Source: Thamnaconus septentrionalis
Taxonomy: Eukaryota; Chordata; Actinopteri; Tetraodontiformes; Monacanthidae
NCBI GenBank assembly: GCA_009823395.1
Contig: CM020514.1
Coordinates: 6,966,466-7,030,465, forward strand
DNA length: 64,000 nucleotides
Direction of reading: 5' to 3'
A program made the translations under genes and the position numbers. The notes under the pieces were generated by a model. It was given only the letters and a program-made list of their open reading frames with translations. It did not search any database and had not been told where the DNA came from. Below are positions 48,561 to 62,015 of this stretch, one piece after another. Every line of letters starts with the position of its first letter. Position 1 is the first letter of the stretch.

Positions 48561-49884
48561 ATCAAATGTCAGACTGGTTTTTCACTCCTAGTCGGAGATT
48601 TATTTATTTAGATATTTATTTGTTTGTTTATTTATGTTAGATGTATCGTGAAAGTATGTAGCTACTCTTTCAGTGTGTTAAAAAAGAGGCTGATAGAAAA
48701 GCACCCCGAGGAGTCGATTATCTCTTTAGACACTGGCTGACTGCTTTGTGAATCATTTTGGGGGGAAGAAATTACACACAGTTTTTGATTAACAAGCTAG
48801 CTTTCCTTTACTCACTCTCTCTTTTTTGTTAAGGAAAAAAGCTGTCATTGTGCTCTTTAAAACCTCACCAAAAAAACAAAAACAAATAACAAACTCCGAT
48901 TATCCTCATCTTTACTCTCTTGTTGCGAATGGCGTGAACGCATCTTATTCCCTCCTATTTTAAAAAAAACGAGCACAATAACAGAAACTCCAATGAAAGG
49001 CTAACCCCCCCCCCCAGATCTCGCCTTTTCTTCCTGACCTTTGGCTCTCCAATTAACAGCCTCCACTCGGAGCGCCGAGCGGCCGTCTTTTGTGGCCACG
49101 TCAAGCCGGGAAAGTGTCGGGCGGACCTTTTGTGGGAGCGGTTACTCATGCCTCTGCCCTTTTGTTCTCTAATAGCCCATCATCAGGGCCGCTGTCCCTC
49201 TGACCTCAGGTCACCGACACGTCGCTGCCCCAAACGTCCAAAAACCTCAAGGAAGGACATGTACAAGAATTATTTTATGAGCGCGCTCTGATCGGTCGAC
49301 GACCCAATCGTGGCGCTTTTTTCTGAATCCAAAAAAAAATAAAACACTTGTTAGACAGACTTGATTGATTATCGTGTCTCTCTTCAAGTGAAATGAAGCC
49401 GTTTGGCCACATGCTGTTCTCTGTTTCCGTTTGCCGCAGAAATAGTTTTTGATCTCATTTCACGTGTTAATCTGGGAATTGCGGAGTAAAATTGGACGGA
49501 CGCTCCGCCAATCTCCTCAGAGCGACAGGAGGACGACTCTATTTTCACGGAGAGAGGGGGAAAAAAAAAATCGGATTCTGAAAACCAGTTTAATTCCATG
49601 ATCTAATTCTAGATTGTCAAAAATATTACTTTCCTCTCTGTCGCGACTAAAACTATTTGAATGTATGACGCCGTCTTCAGAAATGTTCCACTTTTTGCTG
49701 AGGGATGCTGCTCCTCGCTTCACAGTGTTTTAATAAATGTCAAAAATCTATCTTTCATAACTTTTACTCGCTACATTTTTTTTTAAGGTGGAATGCAAAT
49801 TGACCTGTTGTGAAAAGGTCCCTGGGTTAGTGATCCCCAACCTCCAGCACAGGGGCTGGCTCCTCCCTATCTTTATATTTCTCC

Positions 49885-49965
49885 TTTCAAATATGTGGAA
49901 GGTCCAGTAAAGTGAAAATTATGGCTGGAAGCTATAAACAGAGGGCTAAATATTTTGTCTATAGA
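49885..49965 (+). repeat. family X repeat, copy 10 (+)
   Basis: 'ttcaaatatgtggaaggtcc', 'agtaaagt' and 'gaagctataaacagagggct' followed by 'aaatatt'. Just upstream, 'tgatccccaacctccagcac' (49830-49850) resembles a hAT end. Confidence 0.65.
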
Positions 49966-52900
49966 GGGGTATAAAGGTTTTTTTTTTTTTTTATTGATAA
50001 TTCTTCATGTGAGGCAGCCCCACTGGAGCCAGAGATGAAAATACAGATATTCTGAAAAGATATTTTCATGTATTTTATAGATATTACCATCCAAAGAGTC
50101 TCTTTAATGTTTTAAATGTTCATGAAAGCTCATTTTATTTCCTCCTCAGCCTGTGATGGACCCTTTGGAAATCAGTTGAAAGGATTCTTAATGTTTGCTT
50201 TATATTTTCTTCAGGTATTCAGGCGAAGAAAAACAGATATTGAAAAAAAGCCGATAGTCGCCACAATTTCCTCAGAATGCCATTGAAATGCACTCGTATT
50301 GTATTGCTGGGTTTGTGGAGCGCTGGAGTCAGCCACCAGACAAAGGAAGTGGAAAGTTCCATTTCTCTCCAGTCCAACAGCGGCTGAATCCAGTATCATA
50401 TTTGACAAACCTTTTTAAATGCCTCGGAGCTCAGCCCGTATCAGTGGCGCTCTTAAGAGAAACTAGTGGACAAAATTGAGTTCTGCGAATTAGCCGGGCG
50501 AGTTCCGATCAATAGCAGACCTGGCGGGTGCGACTCCAGCACCCACACAATGAAACCGTATCGGGTTGAGACGGCGAGAAACACACTCAACGATATCGCA
50601 TTATGCTCTGGCTGGACGGGAATTAAGGTGCGAACCTGTGGTCGACAGTGCCGGGAGGAATCATAATAGAGTGTGTGAAGGCCAGACGGCGTGTGTTATT
50701 ACAGACTGGGGCTGTGGAAGCTACAGGTGTGTGTCTTGTGTTTGTGTGCGGGTGCGTGTGTGTGTGTTTACGGGACGAGGCATCCCTTGTCAATCAAAAC
50801 TGCGTGACAATACCACCGTCGGACTCGTAATTCGCTGACCGCTAATTGGCGTCTCTTTAATCTCAGCCCATTATCCTGCCATCAGAAAGTTCTCCCGCCA
50901 CGCTGGGTAACTGCTGCTCTCCCCTCTTGATGCTGCTGCTGGAGCAGATTGCACACGCGGCGTCTTTCATCTGCTAATATATTGTCACTGTGGTTTCAAT
51001 TAAAATCAGCTGCTGCGGCTGGCTTCATGATACGCAGAATTCAGCTTATTTGACTGCTGGAAAACTAATTTTGTTAAGTGTGCTATACAATAGGACCACT
51101 CTCTGTATGTGAAGATGAGCAGAGTCATTGTGACGTCACCCGTCGGTTTTGCAAATCCCCGTTCTGAAGCCCAGAGATTGATTTCACTGTCAGCGCCATC
51201 TTGAGTTTCCGGTCCTTTTTGAACCCACAAGATTCCATGTTTGGATGTTTGAGTGGCACCGGACATGAGCAATGATTGGATCTTGAGTGCCCAAACACAC
51301 ACACAGCAGCCGATGATAAGCCGAGTACAGTTGACTACTGAACTTAAGCCATGCCCACAACTTTCTGGACACTTTTACTCTACATTTTTCTTTTAAAACA
51401 GTTAGAAATTTTATGATTTTAGTGCTACTGTCTGTATTACAGTCGGCCATTTTTAGCCTGTTTGCAATCAACTTTGGTGGTCCCTGCTGGCCAAATGATA
51501 GAATTCTGGTTTTCGGCACTTCTGTATCAACAAATAGCCGCCATCGCTCCACGGTTGCAACAGCATGGCATCTTCAAACAAAAGCCTAGCTTGTATTTTA
51601 CAGAAAAACAAAACAAAACAGATGAAATACCAATATAGAGACACCCTCTGGCTTCAGCATTCAATATTGTGGACTTACTTCATCTCCTCACACCGTCGGC
51701 AAAGCATTGATGGGTCTGTTATGGCTGTCTTATCCTCGTTTGTTCAGTCCAGGTTCAGCGCTCGTGAGACCATTTGCTGCTCAGTATCTGCAGGCTTTTT
51801 TTTTTTTTTTTTTTGGGTGAACCTGCAGCGTGCAATGAAGTGCTGAAATTATATTGTGCCGAACAAGGTTTGAAAGGACAGTAACATTTTAGGTCCTTAA
51901 AAAATGGACAAACATGTAAATTAGCGCTATTAAAATTGCTATAAAGAAACAACTGAACTGAGCGATGCTCAAGGTAAGTCTGAGGGTGGCCCGGCACATC
52001 AGTGGCTTATTAGACTCCAACAGCCATGGAGTCGCACTGAACAGAACACTCGCACAGATCGCTGTGACCTCAGCGACAAGTGCAGCAGTCACTTTGTGCT
52101 GTTAGCCTAATTCGCCAATGCTAATTAAGTAACCCGAGTACATGTTTCACAGAGTCAAGGGCAATAGTTATCAAATTGACGGAACAAATTACTAATTAGT
52201 GCACACCGGCAGTCACCGGAGGGCAGAAATTATAGCTGCGTGCCAAACTTCGAAAGCTGACGGGCACAGCAGCTGCACATGTGGACCTGATGATGTTGCG
52301 TTAAGGTCGACAAACTTTCTCATTACGTGGCCCGTCAGCCTGATCATCAGCAGATGATGTGCTCCCATTTATCCAGGATCTGTTGAGGTGACTCACCTGT
52401 GTGTGAAGATCAAAAGCGGTTTTCTGTCTTGGTGATGGTTATTAGTGGGTTGATCAACTGTGAGCTGTTGAGCACGAAGAAGCTGGAAAAAACAAACAAA
52501 CAAGTAAGACAGCGGTCAAAGAGGGTTAACGTGTTTTGAACATTCCAAAATCTCAATTTCAGAATTGTAATAGGAATACAGAGATGCGCGATTTGGGATG
52601 CCGACATTGTTATCTTGCTTATTAGATCATTAGGCAATTTCTGAATTGCCTAAATAAGATGTAAATTGCTTTCTTACCGAGTGGAAATAAACTCCCATCA
52701 CCCACCTAATTCAAAAAAGTTTTACCCCTGCAGGCCCAGAGGGAGGTTGTTCGAAGGGACCCTCGTGATAATCATGGTTCGCAATTCCACTAAAGGACAG
52801 GAAGGACAGGAAAAAACCTAATCCCCAGTGCTTATACAGATATTGTTTTTGTGAACAGTTTTTTCTTTTTTTTCTTTTTTTGCTTGTTTGTTTTTGTCTG

Positions 52901-53342
52901 CTGCTGCGTGCCGAGTAAAGAATAAACTGTCAAGAATCTGGCAGACGGTAACAGATTCACTCGGTGATATTTGCACAAAGCGTCCTGGGGGCGGGGGGGA
53001 CAATGAGAGGAGGCAAAAATACAGACAGAAAACTGCTTGAGGAAAAGAAAATATGATGCAAAAGGAGCCGTGCACAAATCCAGGTGGAGCCCGATTATCC
53101 CTCCCGACAATCCATCTGTTGCTCCACACAGGGTCGCGGGGGGACTCGCTGCTTACTCTTGAGTTCCTGTCACTGGCAACCTCACCTCGATTTTAACTGT
53201 GAAACCTTCCATGTCCACCTTGCTGACCTCCGCGGGAACTGTTTACAGGCTGGAGCTCGGTAAACGTCACACGGATCCCACAACCGATAAGCCAATGCTA
53301 ACTATGTAACCCTATGTGACACTGAGCCAGCTACAGTGGGTA

Positions 53343-53746
53343 CGAAAGAGGATTAGGGCCACAAGAAGAGAAAAAGAAAAAATTAAAGTAAGATTTTTAT
53401 TTAGGTGTTCATTTTGAGTTTTAAATTGGAATTTCGTGAATAAAGTCAACATTTTATGGAAAAAGTCAACATAAAAACGACGAAAATTCCTAAATAAAGT
53501 CGAAATTTCTTGAATAAAGTCGATGTTAACAAAAGACTGGCGAGTAGACTGGATGGATGCTGGATTAACCCAGTTACCCACAGTTAAAAGTAAACTGTCG
53601 AAAACAGGTGTATCCCACAAGGTTGCAAAATTTTGATTTTATTCACAAAATTTTATCTGTTTTACGTCAACTTTATTCTCAAAATTTCAACTTTATTCTC
53701 GAATTGGCAAATTTTTTTCTCTTCTTGTGGTCCTAATCCTCTTCCG
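53343..53746. mobile_element. palindromic MITE with TA target duplication
   Basis: The ends are inverted repeats of about 34 bases: CGAAAGAGGATTAGG... on the left and its mirror ending CCTAATCCTCTTCCG on the right, both continuing through a CCACAAGAAGAG block. A TA dinucleotide flanks each side (53341-53342 and 53747-53748). The 404-base body continues the palindrome with 'aataaagtc' on the left and 'gactttatt'-type words on the right, around a non-palindromic centre. TA duplication and this structure fit a Tc1/mariner-type non-autonomous element. There is no transposase. Confidence 0.85.
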
Positions 53747-54301
53747 TAAGTGGGGACACCTTTATCAGAAAATAACAGGTTGTTTGCATTCAAATAAGAA
53801 TAAATAACGACAGTAGGAACAACTGCCAAGTCCCAAAGGGTATTTCTTGGATGTTTTCTTTGCTTTGATCCCAACTGGCTTTGGCAAGAGTTCTGTTTAG
53901 CACCTATGCGCTAAGCAGCTAAATTCGCACTTTACGCATCTAGTAAGCCTGAAGAGACGAGGACCTGGCTAAACTTTTCAGCAACAAATTTGACACTTTG
54001 TGTAACTTTTTAGAAAATGTTTTGGAAATGCTCTCTGTGGGCTCTTCATCCGGCGGATACATGGGACACTTGCTAAGACACCCAGCCCGGACTGTGACGT
54101 GACAGCAGCAGTAATCCAGACAGCGGCTGCCAACAGTGACCCGCCCCACCTCATCAGCACCGTCACTCAAGACACACACGTGCACGCGCACACACATGCA
54201 TACATCACAAATACACTGTTTTCCTTCAGTCCGGGGTCAATCCTCCCTCATTCCTAGAAGATTCTTTCTCCACTTGTGCCTGCCCTCTCAAGCATGAGAC
54301 C

Positions 54302-54380
54302 ACCCCCCCCCCCCACCCCGCCCAGCGCCGCACCAACACAAGAGGTGCCCCCTCGGCTGCCCCCCACCTCCCCCGACCCC
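54302..54380. repeat. C-rich low-complexity stretch
   Basis: A C run (54303-54315) leads into CCCCACC-type sequence. No gene. Confidence 0.8.
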
Positions 54381-55409
54381 CTTTCATTCCCTCCCCTTTG
54401 AAAAGAAAGAAAAGAAGATCCTCTCTCTATCTATCCGTGGCCGTCTTGGCCGCACATTCTTGCGCCCTCCGCCAAGTGTGTTGCCTACATGAGCGGCCCC
54501 GACCCGACCCAGTCCCTCGAGACTCTCCTCACGGACCCCCGCCCCACCCTGCCGCGCAGCAGTGCGGGGGCATTAAAGAGATTGGTGGGGTTGAGCTATT
54601 GAGTTGAATTAGACACGGTCAATGTAGCCTTGACTGGACCAGCCCCCCACTCCCCCGAGCCCTGAGGGCAGTCGTGGGAGAGGATGAATAGGATGGAAAT
54701 ATGGTGGCAATATGCATCGGCGGAGGGCTTGTCTCTGTTTATCAGCGGGCCGTGGGGTCGCTCAGATTTGTTGGTTTCATTAAAACGGGGGGGGGGCACG
54801 TGTGAACGCGCACGGGAAGCTTGTTTTCTCCACGATTCTGCACAATTCTCCCATATTATTGCGCTTTTCAGAACTTAGGCTCTCTCGTCCTGGACTCCAG
54901 TGGTGCAGCCTTGCAAGATGTAATCAACCAAAAAAAAACAAAACCCCAGCATATTTATGTTCACACTGTCCAACTGCACCAGGGTACCAAAGTCTCCTAG
55001 AAGAAATTTCTATGTTATTGCCACTGCAACACAAATTTCAAGGTCTCATGCTATTTGCATTTTTGGATTTTTATTTTTCATCCAGGACTCCAGTCGGGCA
55101 CACTCGGGTGAGTTGTTTCCAAGTCAAGTTATTCCAAAAAACAGAATAGTTTGCCTTCTGGTTACAGCTTCCTAACAGCCTTTTTTTTAAAGCCAGAAAA
55201 AAAGCATGTGTTGTCTTGTTTTAGGACTTAAATAAGCAGTTACCTAAGGCTTGAATGGCGATGATGCTTCCATGAGAGTGGCTTCAGGTTGCAGTGGAGG
55301 TGAAGAGGAAAGAGAAAGGGAAAGAAAGAGAAATAGAAAATGTAAACACCTGCTTCATTGGCAACCTGGATGGAAAAGGTGTAAAAGACCCAAATCTGTT
55401 CTTTATGCT

Positions 55410-55550
55410 TTGTTGGATCTTCCACATGTTTGGAAAGGGGACAAAAACCAGGTGGTCTTAGGAGGAAACGACACCTGAGTCACGAACTAAACAAATTAGA
55501 CACTAAGAGGTATCGGTGCCCTTTGTGACATCACAAGGACTGCTTTCCAG
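55410..55550 (-). repeat. family X repeat, copy 11 (-)
   Basis: On the plus strand: 'cttccacatgtttggaaagg', 'caggtggtcttaggagg', then 'ccctttgtgacatcacaagg' (55519-55538). Order and orientation match copies 2 and 9. Confidence 0.65.
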
Positions 55551-55768
55551 AAGTGTGCGTTTCAGAAGGCACTTTCTGGAGTCCAGAGTAAAGAGGTATA
55601 GTATGGAATCTTATTTGGAATAACATGGGACTTTCACTGAGAAGGCGATGAATATAATGAATATGACAAGTGCAGGTGAAGCCTCCCGCAGTCTGTTGCC
55701 TGTCACAAGTGGCGAATCTGCACCGGGAATCGGACGCATCGATCAGTCCGCTTTGTTGCGCTTCGTTG

Positions 55769-55770
<2 letters not shown>

Positions 55771-55814
<44 letters not shown>
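55771..55814. repeat. (GT)n passing into (GC)n
   Basis: Eighteen GT units followed by GCGCGCGC, an uninterrupted alternating purine-pyrimidine tract of 44 bases. Confidence 0.95.
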
Positions 55815-55815
<1 letters not shown>

Positions 55816-55999
55816 GCAGGACGAGGTAGGCATTGATATTCCTCTCCCTCGCACGCTAATGATGAGCAGTGGGAGCATCTCACCGGGCTCAGGCAGGGCC
55901 TGTCGTCCACGCTCAGGGAGCTCTGGAGGAGCGCGGCGTAAAGTGCATCCAGAAGATGCTTAATTATGATGTCTAATCAATTCTAATGAATCTGAAAAG

Positions 56000-58900
56000 G
56001 AAAGGAAAAAAAAGGGGTGGAGGGGGCCGTCCTCCGGGGAGCCTTGCTGCGGAAAATAATCTGTTTCTTATCCATTATTCCCCCTGACAGATTTCTCTTA
56101 AAGGCGAGATGCATTGATTTTCCTTCAGCGTTGCGGAGCTTCTTGTTTGTGTCATTAGAAAAGAATGAAGCAGGTGGCGACTGGTTTTCCGTAACTTCTA
56201 TTTTCGTGAAGGGTTTTTAAAAGCTTTGTGTTGATTTGTAACGTGAGATCGTATTTAGTATTTTTTTTTTTTGTTTACCGCTCTGCATGAACATGTTGTC
56301 TTTCACAATACCAATGGATTTATTCTGGAGAAGAGCCCAGCATGGGAAAACAATTGAAAAGGTGCTTTGGAGAAAGGACCGTATTGTAGCATTCAGAGTG
56401 CACTGAAGTGTTGTCTCTGCTACCAGTGGAGCCAGTTGATAACTACATGCAACTTTTTGTTGGAGCACCTTCAGCATCTAACTGAACTGTGTCCAGAGCC
56501 AGTCAGAAATCGGAAAAAAGGCCTCTTCTTGTTCTCTTCTTAGCTCTCCGTTCAATGAGGAAATGTTGTCCCGTTCGCATCGAACTGACCACACCGCAGG
56601 TTGCGTTGTTTCAATTACACCTTGACCGTAGCTCCGACTTCTTCTCCTCGAGGAGAGATGATCGGGCAGCTGAGAACCTGACCGGCTGAAAACAGTTCAG
56701 GCTGGAAGTTTTCAAGATGGAACTACGAGAATTCAGGCGATAGTTGGCCGTCGTAGGTATTGAGCATTTTGCGCGCGTTATGGCGCAAAGTGCGTTATCG
56801 GGCATAATGTACGTTAAAACACTGTGAAGCATTAGTAGTGTATGAGGGCAAATGGATGTGGCACTTAAAGCTGTACGCTATCAATGACTTTAACGTGCTA
56901 GCAAATGTTAGCATGCTGCTTTTTGCCAAGGTGTAAGGTGGTATTTTTGTTTGTTTGGGAATAAATGTCGGCCTTGACGTTTTGTAGTATTATTATTATT
57001 ACTTTGAATTGGCAATTTAAAAGGTCAAAGAAGAAGCTTGACTTGAAAAATAGTGCTGTGCTTGGAACAATGCGACAAGTGTACAACAATATGGTATGTT
57101 TGCAAAATATGCTACGTGGGATGCCTCTGTTACGGTGACCACCTTCAAAATGAGCTGGGGGGGGGCCTGACTTGCCTTTTACTGGCTGGAACCTGCTGGG
57201 ACGTTGCCCTGTTGCCCGCAGGAATGCGATACGCTCCGACAAAAGCAGGGATGGATTCCAGCCTCGCGCTCGCCGAGTCCACGGCAGAAAAGGCCAAGAG
57301 AGAAAACACTCAGAAGCCAAAGGCTGTCAGGCTGAAACGCATTCTGACACCAATTTTAGCGGAAACCAAGAGTACAGTCGGAGCGGGGATTAGATTTCTT
57401 TTTTTTTTTTTTATCGTCATGGCATGGAGATTTTTAAATTCCTTGGCCCGCTTCATCCCTCAGAGCAACAGTTTTTTGTTTTTTTTCCTTCCCCCTCTCC
57501 GCAGCCTGAGAAATGACATCGGCGCGACTTGTGCTTCCGCCAGATAGACGGATCATGCGTTATAACGGGCGCCGCTCGTACTGCCTGCTTCTAGCGCTCC
57601 GGCACGTCACCTCCTTCATGCCGCGCTGCACCAGTGGGCAGTCAGCCATCCAGCTCTCCCGGGGTTGGGGGGGGGGGGACTGTCGAGGTCCGTACCAAAA
57701 TACACTCAACCTGCTTTTTCTGCTTCTTCTACCACCACCAACCTCGCCGCTCCTGTTGCCATAGATACGCGCCGGCACTTCCGCGGGACCGCGCTTCTGT
57801 TCTCAGGATGGGTTGGATCAGGATGGAGAGCAGATCCATGTTTTTTTTTTTTGCTTTACTTTGTTTTGTTTTGGGACGTCTTCCCTTTCGACATCTCTGT
57901 CCAGCCTTCGGAAATCGTCTCCGAAAATCTCTGGAAAATGTATAATTTAGCTTTCACTTCTTCCTTGAGAATTATAAATGTTGCTTATTTGGGTTGTTTT
58001 CACTCGCGCTGAAGCCTCCCCCAGTGATCATTGTGTCCACCTTCGCACAAAATACACACCGCAATTGAGCTCAGGTTATTGTGCCCGTCGAAGCGAACGA
58101 CCGGGTCAGCCCCGAGGTTTCGGCCAATCGCACGACTTCATAGAGGTGGTTTTCTGGTAAGGGTTCTCTACACAAGAGAACGCTCAACTTTTGGCATCTA
58201 TTACCGTATCGTCTGATGTTATCTAGCTGATTAATCTGAATGAATGATGGAGGAAATGAACACACTTGATCCTGTCAGTGAGTGGAGTCATCCTGCTTGT
58301 AAACGACTTTTATCCCGATATGGTGCTGCTACGACACTACAAGTACATGAATGTCGCCTACTCGATGTCTGTGAACTTAATTAAAAACAGAAAAAAACAG
58401 GAATTCCACCCCCCGCCTTCACGTATTTCTTTGGCCTCATTAAAAAAAGTAATTTTTGGCCCTGATGAGTTCGCCTCAGCCAACAGAAAGCTAATAACAT
58501 TGCAGTTAAATTGCCCGAATGATATTTCATTTGAGAGACTGGAGCATAATGTTTCAAGACTTTCTTATTATTTTCTTTTTTTTCAAGCTAACTGGATTGG
58601 AGGCAATAGAAGATCACTGTGAACCAGAAACTCTTCACTCTGGATGCAGAATCCGGCGTTTTTCGCCCCCCCCCAGTCAGTCGCACCGCAGACATCCACC
58701 TGTTCGTGTCGGAAACCACTGGTGCAGAAACTGGACACTTTTCACAATGAATACATGAGTGCATTTTACAACCAGTCCCGGTGGCTGCAAAACTTTCGCC
58801 CGCTGTATTTTTTATTTCATTTTTTTTCTTACAAGGACTGAAAAACATCCTCCTTTCTACGTTAAAGACTCTCCACAGCCTCTCGCCGCAAAAAGAGATA

Positions 58901-61300
58901 TTGACGAAAAAAAAAAGCCTTTTCTCGATCCCATCCCGGCGGCCAGTCGGCGGCGTACAAGTGCACCTGCCATCGACTCGCTGTTTTTCCCAGCGGGGCG
59001 TCCGACTGGAAGGAGGACAATCACCTAATGAGTCTTGTCAGGAATCAGTTGTGTAGCGCCAGACGGCCTCCGTCGATACGGTTTGTCCCTGTTCTGTGCC
59101 GGCTGCCTGTTGCGTAGCCAGAACTCAGCGGGGACGGGGAAATTGGATGGACTCTATCAAACTTCCTTTAAGTGGCGTAGACACACACAGACACACAAAA
59201 ACACACACGCACACTGAGTGACTGCTGGAACACAGTGAGTCACATCTGCCCACTTGCTGGGACTCAATGTGGTGTGTAACCAGCTGCCCAAGGCTGGATT
59301 TTGTTTCGCTAGTCTTTTTTAGAGTGTGTGTGTGTGTGTGTGTGTGTTGCCAGAAAGTGTGACATGACTTTCCACAGACGTTTTTGACTTCGCCACGCTG
59401 AACCCATCCAGCCACTGGAAGCGCGTTCCCAGCAGAGTGTGTGCGCGCGTGCCTGTGCCAAAGATAGCTAGCAAGTCTAAATCTACAGTAGAGTCCTGGT
59501 CGTCTGTCATGATCTCCTTCATCGCTTTCTCCCAGTGCAGCTTTTAGACTAATGAGAGTTTTTTTTTCTGGTGTCAGCCTTTGACTTTGAGGAGGTGGCC
59601 ATTTAATTTGAATTAAGCCTCTGCCAACTTCACTCCGCTGGATGGAAGAACAGATAAAAAAGATATGTGGGCGTCCTGGTGGGAAATACTCTCCCTGCTC
59701 GACTCCCACTCTGTTATTTCCATCCTACACGTATAATGTTCATATCTCAGCGTTCATTTCAGTGGCGAACTGGGAACACTTGGACCCAGGAGTCTTGCTG
59801 AAATACATTGCTTTGGCATTTCGGATAAAGCAGCCTTCGGTGAAAAAGGAAGAATCGGAATGCGCACCATAACGGCCAAAAGATCATGATTTAAAACAAG
59901 TTCAAATATTCATTTATTGTATTTTTGTTAAATGATAAAAAAGCATATATAATGAAATGCTAACAAGGTAGACAACTTTTTAATTAAATAAAAAAGACAC
60001 TCCCACGATACTTTTATAAAGGTTTGGTGCAAATTTTCTTTGTTTCTGTCGTTCATTCCTTCCATAATATTTACATTAAGGATTGTGACTGACTAACGAT
60101 TAGGATTTTGGAACTAATTGCACAGTTGCATTCCGTTAGCAACTTCAAATGATCAAGAGTTGCAAGATTTTGGCTCATTTGGAGAAATGGTTCAGGAAAC
60201 ATATGGGTTAATAGAGTTAGTCAGCATTCCCATACAATCTGAGATATGAAAAACTGCTGGAGAAATATCATGTCCATTACCTGACTGGCTACATTAGCAT
60301 AGAGAGCCTCTTTGAAATGTTTAAAAAGAAGATTTTCCTCGATTCATTTCACAAATTATGTAAGATTATTACATGATCATTGCTGGACATAGTGTCTGGC
60401 TCATAACGACAATTCACTGTTTCAATAATGTCAACCAGTACAATAGAACAGCAATGCAATAGTGAGCGCGACACCCACTTATCAGGACGTATAAATGTCA
60501 TCCAAATGCCACATTGAGTGTATACAAGAGGGAAATAATTGGAGTGTGGGGCTTCACTTGTAACTACAGAGAGTGGCATTACTACAGTGTCCTAAACTGT
60601 CAAAGCTTCTGACTTTCAGATGTAATCCTGAACACGCTTGTTACTTGAACTGATTGTGAAAAAACTTTCATTTTTGCAGCCTCGCGGTGCCTTTAGCGTA
60701 ATTCGATCTTGGAGATAACAACCTTGATCTTGTTTTAGCCCCATTCAACAGCCCCGAGCTGCGGACGAACCGCAAATTACAGCCAACTGAAAGGTTCTTT
60801 ACTTAGCTGCGGGACTGGATCACAATCAGCTGACAGGCTGAGATCATGTGTCCACCTGGAAATGAAGCTGGAAGAAGGGAACAATCACGGACCTCCCAAA
60901 GAACCAAGAGCATAATGGGCATTCATGCGGTAGCAGGGTGGTCAGGTGGTCAGGTGACTGCATTAAGTCTGAAGTAGCTGCGTATCCAGTTTCCTCGCCG
61001 TCAGCCGTTTTCTAAAAGCAGGTGAGACGAGCAGCAGGCAAGCTTGCAGCGGTACCAGCGGTACGCTTGGATAAACGAGGCACACCGAGCATTTTGTTCT
61101 CAAAATTTATAAGATGGCAAATTTATAAGATGACACGGATTGTTGAGAAGTTGCCAGAGGTGCTTTTAAAACTTTAACAGCCTTCCCTTCGCTGCATAAC
61201 TGTCTGAATGAGGCAGTTTTACAGGGAGTCGGGGATTGTTCTTGATTCGGCACAAAAAATTATGTGCACCTTTTTTATTGAGACGTCTTAGTATCCCCCT
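56000..61300. other. intron 1 segment, mostly unique sequence
   Basis: No exon or RNA gene is supported. There are microsatellites at 59181-59214 (AC, imperfect) and 59324-59347 (TG), and a G run at 57667-57678. The 59.9-61.2 kb part is AT-rich and uneventful. Open frames lack recognisable domains. Confidence 0.5.
59324..59347. repeat. (TG)n microsatellite
   Basis: Twelve TG units. An imperfect AC-rich run lies 110 bases upstream (59181-59214) in the complementary sense. Confidence 0.93.
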
Positions 61301-61322
61301 TAGTATGATTATTTTGAATAGC

Positions 61323-61603
61323 GAAAAAACACAGAGAGGTGGGTCATTTATTCCAGAACCAGCTGAAACAACAACTACAAAGCGTCCCAAATTAATATGA
61401 TATGGAAAATTGTCCATATAGAAATAACTGTAACGGCAAAAGGTTGTTGTGTGTTTGGCGGCGTTGATATTAATTTCTGTAAAAAATTTCGTTAAATTTT
61501 GGAAAATCCAATATTTTTTTTTTAATCGATTCCTTTCGATTAATCGTTTCAACCCTGGTGTTGTTTGCCTTAATTGAACCTGTTGCAATGGATTCATGTT
61601 GGA
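61323..61603 (+). repeat. 'cgattaatcgtttca' repeat, copy A
   Basis: 'agctgaaacaacaactac' near the left end and 'cgattaatcgtttcaaccct' then 'ggtgttgtttgccttaattg' near the right end recur in the same order in the next copy. It is an AT-rich dispersed element of a type common in fish. Confidence 0.6.
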
Positions 61604-61703
61604 CTTTATGTTATCAGGGCTCATTCGGGCTCAGTTGGCCCAAGAAAGAACTTTTTGCGGAGTGTTGCGATTGATTATTTTTTTTAATCGATCTATGGAT
61701 TAC

Positions 61704-61776
61704 TGATGAAAAAGAGATAACAGATGTTTATTGCAGAATGAGCTGAAACAACAACCAGAAAACATATGAAATATAT

Positions 61777-61838
<62 letters not shown>

Positions 61839-62015
61839 ATATATAATAACATAACATCACAATATTACACAATAATAAAGAACATAATATTAAGCTAACA
61901 AAGCTTTGATTCAGGCAACTTTCGATTTGATTAATTGATTAATCGGTTCAGCTCTGGCGTTGTTTGCTTTAATCGAACCTATAGCAATGGACTCGTGTTG
62001 GTTTTATGGTTTCAG
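61704..62015 (+). repeat. 'cgattaatcgtttca' repeat, copy B
   Basis: 'agctgaaacaacaaccag' and 'gattaatcggttcagctctg' then 'gcgttgtttgctttaatcga' mirror copy A in order and strand. A (TA)n run has expanded in the middle. Confidence 0.6.
61781..61833. repeat. (TA)n microsatellite
   Basis: About 26 TA units inside repeat copy B. Confidence 0.97.
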
